From an uncultured Eubacterium sp. (lineage in GTDB: Bacteria > Bacillota > Clostridia > Oscillospirales > Acutalibacteraceae): a stretch of 64,000 bases of DNA. The notes beneath the pieces are model-generated. The model ran no database searches. It was not told the origin of the DNA and was given only the letters and a program-made list of their open reading frames with translations. The DNA lies in contig NZ_CAKSZA010000007.1 in assembly GCF_934525195.1 (NCBI RefSeq), positions 1 through 64,000 on the forward strand. Direction: 5' to 3'. The stretch's first letter is position 1. The number at the start of each line of letters is the position of its first letter. A program made the translations under genes and the position numbers. Shown piece by piece: positions 60,455-64,000 of this stretch.

Positions 60455-61150
60455 TTAGTCCTTTGTTTCAAATTTATATCCAACGCCCCAAACGGTCTTT
60501 AAGCACCATTTGTCGGATACACCCTCAAGTTTTTCACGGAGTCTTTTTACATGAACGTCAACTGTACGTGAGTCGCCGTAATAGTCAAAGCCCCACACTT
60601 CATCAAGAAGTTGGTCACGAGTGTAAACTCTGTTTGGATTTGAAGCAAAATGATAGATGAGTTCAAGTTCTTTAGGAGGTGTGTCAACCGGCACTCCCTT
60701 TACTTTCATCTCATAATTTTGAATGTTGATTTCAAGATTGTCATAAACAACAATCTTTTTCTCGTTCTCTGTCGACTCGCTCTCGCCTGTTGTTCTGCGG
60801 AGAACTGCCTTTACTCTTGCCATAACCTCTTTTGCGTCAAACGGTTTTACAACATAGTCGTCTGCGCCAAGTTCCAATCCAAGCACCTTGTCAAAAGTTT
60901 CGCCCTTAGCGGTGAGCATAATAATAGGAGCAGATGATGTCTTTCTGATTTCACGGCAAACCTGCCAGCCGTCCTTTTTAGGAAGCATGATATCAAGAAG
61001 CACCAAATCAGGGGTTTTGCTTTGGAACATCTCAACAGCCTCCTGACCGTCATTTGCCGTAAACACAACATATCCGTCATTTTCAAGATAAAGTTTGAGA
61101 AGTTCGCAGATGTTTAAATCATCGTCAACTACAAGAATTTTGTTAGCCAT
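60455..61150 (-). CDS. OmpR/PhoB-family response regulator
   Basis: A 231-residue regulator: receiver with DDD pocket, phospho-acceptor Asp53 (LVLLDIMLPKKDG) and Lys in VKPFDAKE. The C-terminal winged helix (about 130-228) includes ELELIYHFASNPNRVYTRDQ and VDVHVKRLREKLE. ATG 61150 follows AAAGGAA. WalR-like in length and context; it likely controls this operon. Confidence 0.95.
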   Translation of the reverse strand: MANKILVVDDDLNICELLKLYLENDGYVVFTANDGQEAVEMFQSKTPDLVLLDIMLPKKDGWQVCREIRKTSSAPIIMLTAKGETFDKVLGLELGADDYVVKPFDAKEVMARVKAVLRRTTGESESTENEKKIVVYDNLEINIQNYEMKVKGVPVDTPPKELELIYHFASNPNRVYTRDQLLDEVWGFDYYGDSRTVDVHVKRLREKLEGVSDKWCLKTVWGVGYKFETKD

Positions 61151-61276
61151 AATCGTTTTTCCTTTCTTTCTTCTCTTTGCACACATAATATCAAATGATT
61201 TTGTTCACAATTTGTATTTTGAGTAAACAAAGAGTTAATATTTTTAACAATTAATTAATTCATATTTATGAAATTT

Positions 61277-62512
61277 TTACCATTCGATATTTCGCTTTTC
61301 ACAGCTTTCAACATAATCGATAAACTGACGGGCACATCTCGGAGAACGACCTCCCCTGCGCCTTGCCCATTGTTCCGCGGTGAAAAGTATCTTTTCCATA
61401 TCAGAGGTAAGTCCTCTGTCGGTTGCAATTTTTTGAACGATATCTTCAAAATCTTTTTTATCGGGATTGATGAATGTGATTGAAAGACCGAATCTGTCGG
61501 AAAGTGAGAGTTCCTCCTGCAAAGTATCGGAACGGTTGACATCATTCTCTCGGTCGGAGAAATTCTCCTTGATGAGATGCCGTCTGTTTGACGTTGCATA
61601 TATCAAGGTATTGTTTTGTCTGCCGGAGAGTGAACCCTCAAGCGCCGCCTTGAGTTCGCCGAACGAATCATCGTGATTGTCAAAACTCAAATCGTCAATA
61701 AAGATGATGAATTTCATAGGGCTGTCGGAAATCTTTTCCCTAATCATAGTTAAATCGTTTATGTCGCCCTTTGAAATTTCAATCATTCGCAAGCCTCTGT
61801 CCTTATATTCATTGAGGATTGCGTGAACGGTTGAACTTTTGCCCGTGCCTCTGTCGCCATAAAGTAAAACATTATTTGCCGGCAAATCGGAAATGAAAGC
61901 AAGTGTGTTGTCAACAACCTTGCCGCGCTGAACTTCATAATTTTTGAGGTCGGTCAATCGGATTGAATCAATCGCAGTTATCGGAACAAATTGCTCATTT
62001 CTCCAAGTAAACGCAACAAACTTTGCAAACATACCGTAGCCGTTCGTTCTGTGAAACGACTTCAAATCCTCTATATGTTCTGCCCAATTGTCGGTGAGCG
62101 GAAGCATTGCTCTGCCGTTCGGGTTCCACTTTGGCATAGTTTTGAGGACATCAGCAATATCACTGTCCTCCTCTGCCTTGTAAATATCTTCTGCCGAAAT
62201 TGAGGCAATAACCTCCAGTTTTTGCAAATCAGCTTTTACACCGTCAAGAATAGATGGGTCAAGTTCATCACACAAGCCTCCCGCAGCCGCCTTGGTGAAC
62301 ACATTGTCATCTGTCAAAATAAGTTTTGACACATAGTGCCTGAGCGAATGATGTGACGACAAGAGATTGAAAAATCTGCTCTGCTTTGTCAAAACGGTTT
62401 CATCCTCAAGAGAATTAAGCAAATCGTACAATGCATTTATAATCTCATCTTGCTTGAAATCGTAAATACAAAGGGATTCGATATAGTATCTAACCTTTAC
62501 CGCTTTATTCAT
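61277..62512 (-). CDS. DUF815 family AAA-type ATPase
   Basis: A 411-residue cytoplasmic ATPase: P-loop LLYGDRGTGKSSTVHA, Walker B MKFIIFIDDLSFDNHD, sensor IYATSNRRHLI and arginine-rich ARRRGGRSPRCARQFIDYV. The N-terminal 190 residues are helical. The family is common in Clostridia and proteobacteria but has no settled function. ATG 62512 follows GAAGGTG. Transcribed divergently from the GntR gene. Confidence 0.9.
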   Translation of the reverse strand: MNKAVKVRYYIESLCIYDFKQDEIINALYDLLNSLEDETVLTKQSRFFNLLSSHHSLRHYVSKLILTDDNVFTKAAAGGLCDELDPSILDGVKADLQKLEVIASISAEDIYKAEEDSDIADVLKTMPKWNPNGRAMLPLTDNWAEHIEDLKSFHRTNGYGMFAKFVAFTWRNEQFVPITAIDSIRLTDLKNYEVQRGKVVDNTLAFISDLPANNVLLYGDRGTGKSSTVHAILNEYKDRGLRMIEISKGDINDLTMIREKISDSPMKFIIFIDDLSFDNHDDSFGELKAALEGSLSGRQNNTLIYATSNRRHLIKENFSDRENDVNRSDTLQEELSLSDRFGLSITFINPDKKDFEDIVQKIATDRGLTSDMEKILFTAEQWARRRGGRSPRCARQFIDYVESCEKRNIEW

Positions 62513-62615
62513 TTTTACACCTTCTAATCTCACATATAGTTTATAATTAATTACATTCTATATCATTTGTTCACAATTTACAATAGCTATTGCAAAAATA
62601 ATTTAAAAATATGAT

Positions 62616-62657
62616 GTCTGACAACCTGTTGACTTGTCCGTTGTTTTGTGGTATTAT
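62616..62657 (+). promoter_or_regulatory. Promoter and operator of the GntR gene
   Basis: TTGACT (62629-62634) and TATTAT (62652-62657) with 17-bp spacing. Across the -35 lies GTCTGACAACCTGT...ACTTGTCCG, which shares ACAAC.TGT and ACTTGTCCG with the sequence before ilvC. This fits autoregulation by the encoded protein. Confidence 0.65.
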
Positions 62658-62679
62658 CATACATAAAGGAGATGATGCT

Positions 62680-63336
62680 ATGTCAAATACAAGCAAATTA
62701 TCTGATGTCACAGCAAGCAGAATTAAATCTATGATAGAGGACGAGGGACGTTTTTCGGTCGGCGACAAATTGCCAAACGAAAACGATTTTGCCTCTGAAC
62801 TCGGCGTCAGCCGTTCCACCCTGCGTGAAGCTGTCAGAATTTTAACCCTTGGCGGCATACTCGAAATCAAGCGTGGCAAGGGCACATTCGTCACTTCAAA
62901 CACAACGATTGAAAGCAACGACCTCGGTGAAATCAGCAGCGGACTTGATGATCTGTTTGAAATGAGGCTTATGTTTGAGCCGGATTGCGCTTATTATGCG
63001 GCTCAGCGTGCAACGGACGAGGAAATCGCCATTATTTGTAAGTACGGCGAAGCTGTTGAGCAGAAGATAAAATCAGGCGAGGACAGAACATACGAGGAGC
63101 AAAAATTCCACGAAAGTATTGCGAACGCAACACACAACGCCTTTGTAAAACAGTTTATGCCGATTATCTTCAACGCAATCAAAAACGGCGTAATTGTTAT
63201 GCAAAAGGATGAGAATGTAAACCGTGACAACCTCAATGACGACAGGCTGATTATGGACTTCTTAAAGGCACGCAACGCAGAGGGTGCAAGGACCGCAATG
63301 AGGCTTCACATTTTGCACGCAATAGAAGGTCTTTGA
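62680..63336 (+). CDS. GntR family regulator, FadR subfamily
   Basis: A 218-residue regulator: winged helix with DKLPNENDFASELGVSRSTL and REAVRILTLGGILEIKRGKG, then an FCD domain with metal-binding pattern EQKFHESIANATHN and C-terminal RTAMRLHILHAI. ATG 62680 follows GGAGATG; the frame from 62611 would begin upstream of the -10. Such regulators bind small carboxylic acids. Next to ilvC with shared operators, a 2-oxo acid or branched-chain intermediate is a fair guess. Confidence 0.93.
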   Translation: MSNTSKLSDVTASRIKSMIEDEGRFSVGDKLPNENDFASELGVSRSTLREAVRILTLGGILEIKRGKGTFVTSNTTIESNDLGEISSGLDDLFEMRLMFEPDCAYYAAQRATDEEIAIICKYGEAVEQKIKSGEDRTYEEQKFHESIANATHNAFVKQFMPIIFNAIKNGVIVMQKDENVNRDNLNDDRLIMDFLKARNAEGARTAMRLHILHAIEGL

Positions 63337-63355
63337 AAAAAATAAAAATTTCCTA

Positions 63356-63384
63356 TTGACATAGGACATCATACGATATATAAT
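63356..63384 (+). promoter_or_regulatory. Promoter of ilvC
   Basis: TTGACA (63356-63361) and TATAAT (63379-63384) with 17-bp spacing: a consensus sigma-A promoter, implying control by repression. Confidence 0.9.
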
Positions 63385-63407
63385 GTGAATTAAGAAATAA
63401 ATCAATC

Positions 63408-63431
63408 GGTTGTCGAACAACTTGTCCGACC
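63408..63431 (+). promoter_or_regulatory. Candidate GntR operator downstream of the ilvC promoter
   Basis: GGTTGTCGAACAACTTGTCC continued by GACC contains the dyads TTGT-CGA-ACAA and a GTCCGAC box. It matches parts of the site at 62616-62642. Being 24 bp past the -10, it would act as a roadblock. Confidence 0.6.
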
Positions 63432-63473
63432 GCTGAACAAATCAAAAATAACATTTCTTTGGAGGAAATAAAA

Positions 63474-64000
63474 ATGGCAGAAGCTAGAATGTTTTATGAA
63501 TCAGATTGTAATTTGAGCGTACTTGACGGCAAAACTGTTGCTATCATCGGCTTTGGTTCTCAGGGTCACGCTCACGCACTTAACCTTCACGAAAGCGGCG
63601 TAAACGTAATCGTTGGTCTTTACGAAGGTTCAAAGTCATGGAAGCATGTTGAGGATCTTGGCCTTAAGGTTATGACAACAGCAGAGGCAGTAAAGGCTGC
63701 TGATGTAATTATGGTTCTCACCCCTGATGAGAAGCAAGCATCAATCTACAAGAACGATATCGCTCCATACCTCACAGAGGGCAAGGCACTTGCATTTGCA
63801 CACGGTTTCAACATCCACTTCAAGCAAATCGTTCCACCTGCAAATGTTGATGTATTTATGATTGCTCCAAAAGCACCTGGTCACACAGTAAGATCAGAAT
63901 ACAAAGAGGGCAAAGGTACTCCTTGCCTCGTAGCAGTATATCAAGACGCATCAGGTCATTGCCTCGACACAGCACTTGCTTACGGTGCAGGCATCGGCGG
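63474..64000 (+). CDS. ilvC: Ketol-acid reductoisomerase, 5' part
   Basis: The first 175 codons of IlvC, which converts acetolactate or acetohydroxybutyrate to dihydroxy acids in valine, leucine and isoleucine synthesis. The NAD(P)-binding motif [17 protein letters not shown] is present, followed by [23 protein letters not shown] and [22 protein letters not shown] precedes ATG 63474. The frame is open to the window edge; the C-terminal knotted domain lies outside. No T-box leader is seen. Confidence 0.97.
   Translation, partial: MAEARMFYESDCNLSVLDGKTVAIIGFGSQGHAHALNLHESGVNVIVGLYEGSKSWKHVEDLGLKVMTTAEAVKAADVIMVLTPDEKQASIYKNDIAPYLTEGKALAFAHGFNIHFKQIVPPANVDVFMIAPKAPGHTVRSEYKEGKGTPCLVAVYQDASGHCLDTALAYGAGIG

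Noticed and set aside
1..64000. CRISPR array or insertion sequence
   Set aside because: No regularly spaced repeats, cas genes or transposase frames were seen.

Overview
The window looks like chromosomal DNA of a low-G+C, Gram-positive gut-type anaerobe of the Clostridia (an Oscillospiraceae/Ruminococcus-like organism is my best guess). Supporting signs are strong Shine-Dalgarno sites with TTG/GTG starts, lipobox lipoproteins, a class B sortase with an SPATG-type substrate, an Agr-type quorum-sensing locus, a TPP riboswitch and a CD1115-type VirD4 conjugation gene. No rRNA operon or CRISPR array is present.

Bases 1 to about 22000 are visibly A+T-richer and read as an integrated, partly decayed conjugative element ending at a tRNA-Arg(ACG) gene. 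It holds a XerC-like recombinase flanked by 47-bp repeats, a DUF3991/TOPRIM protein, a VirD4 coupling ATPase and a helix-turn-helix protein. The rest of the transfer module is missing; only a scrap of an NlpC/CHAP peptidase remains near 4.6 kb. The cargo (4.8-18.5 kb) is a complete Agr-like circuit: agrD and agrB rightward, agrA and agrC leftward, with two XRE regulators. Next to it is a leftward six-gene operon encoding a 1709-aa YD/RHS-repeat secreted protein, a subtilase with leucine-rich repeats, an unlisted 41-aa peptide, two lipoproteins and a 65-aa protein. The regions upstream of agrD and of the RHS gene share a two-repeat element with matched -10 spacing, so the peptide signal probably controls the RHS/protease operon. 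The right end carries a structured RNA of unknown class, an orphan MazF toxin, an AlpA-like excisionase and an integrase.

Bases 22.2-34.7 kb are core-like: a C_GCAxxG_C_C protein, a zinc-ribbon membrane protein, a lipoprotein, rsmA with a MATE pump, a self-regulated MarR/heterodimeric ABC exporter operon, and a surface cassette of sortase substrate, sortase B and LCP transferase.

Bases 34.7-41.0 kb form a tight seven-gene leftward operon: D-amino-acid aminotransferase, DUF4392, PxpB, PxpC, DUF1445, PxpA and alanine racemase. The DUF1445 and DUF4392 proteins correspond to the two halves of mammalian D-glutamate cyclase, which suggests a route D-Ala/D-Glu -> 5-oxoproline -> L-Glu. Upstream of it a TPP-riboswitch-controlled ThiXYZ-type importer with an MTH1187-family thiamine-binding protein fills 41.2-44.2 kb.

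Bases 44.4-46.4 kb are a small A+T-rich patch of tandem paralogous membrane proteins with decayed remnants. The remainder contains MgtE, cell-surface proteins, ribulose-phosphate epimerase, a GH36 alpha-galactosidase, two complete divergently transcribed polar amino acid ABC importers, a response regulator/kinase/HtrA operon, a DUF815 ATPase, and a GntR/FadR regulator next to ilvC. The two last genes share operator-like sequences; ilvC runs off the end of the window.
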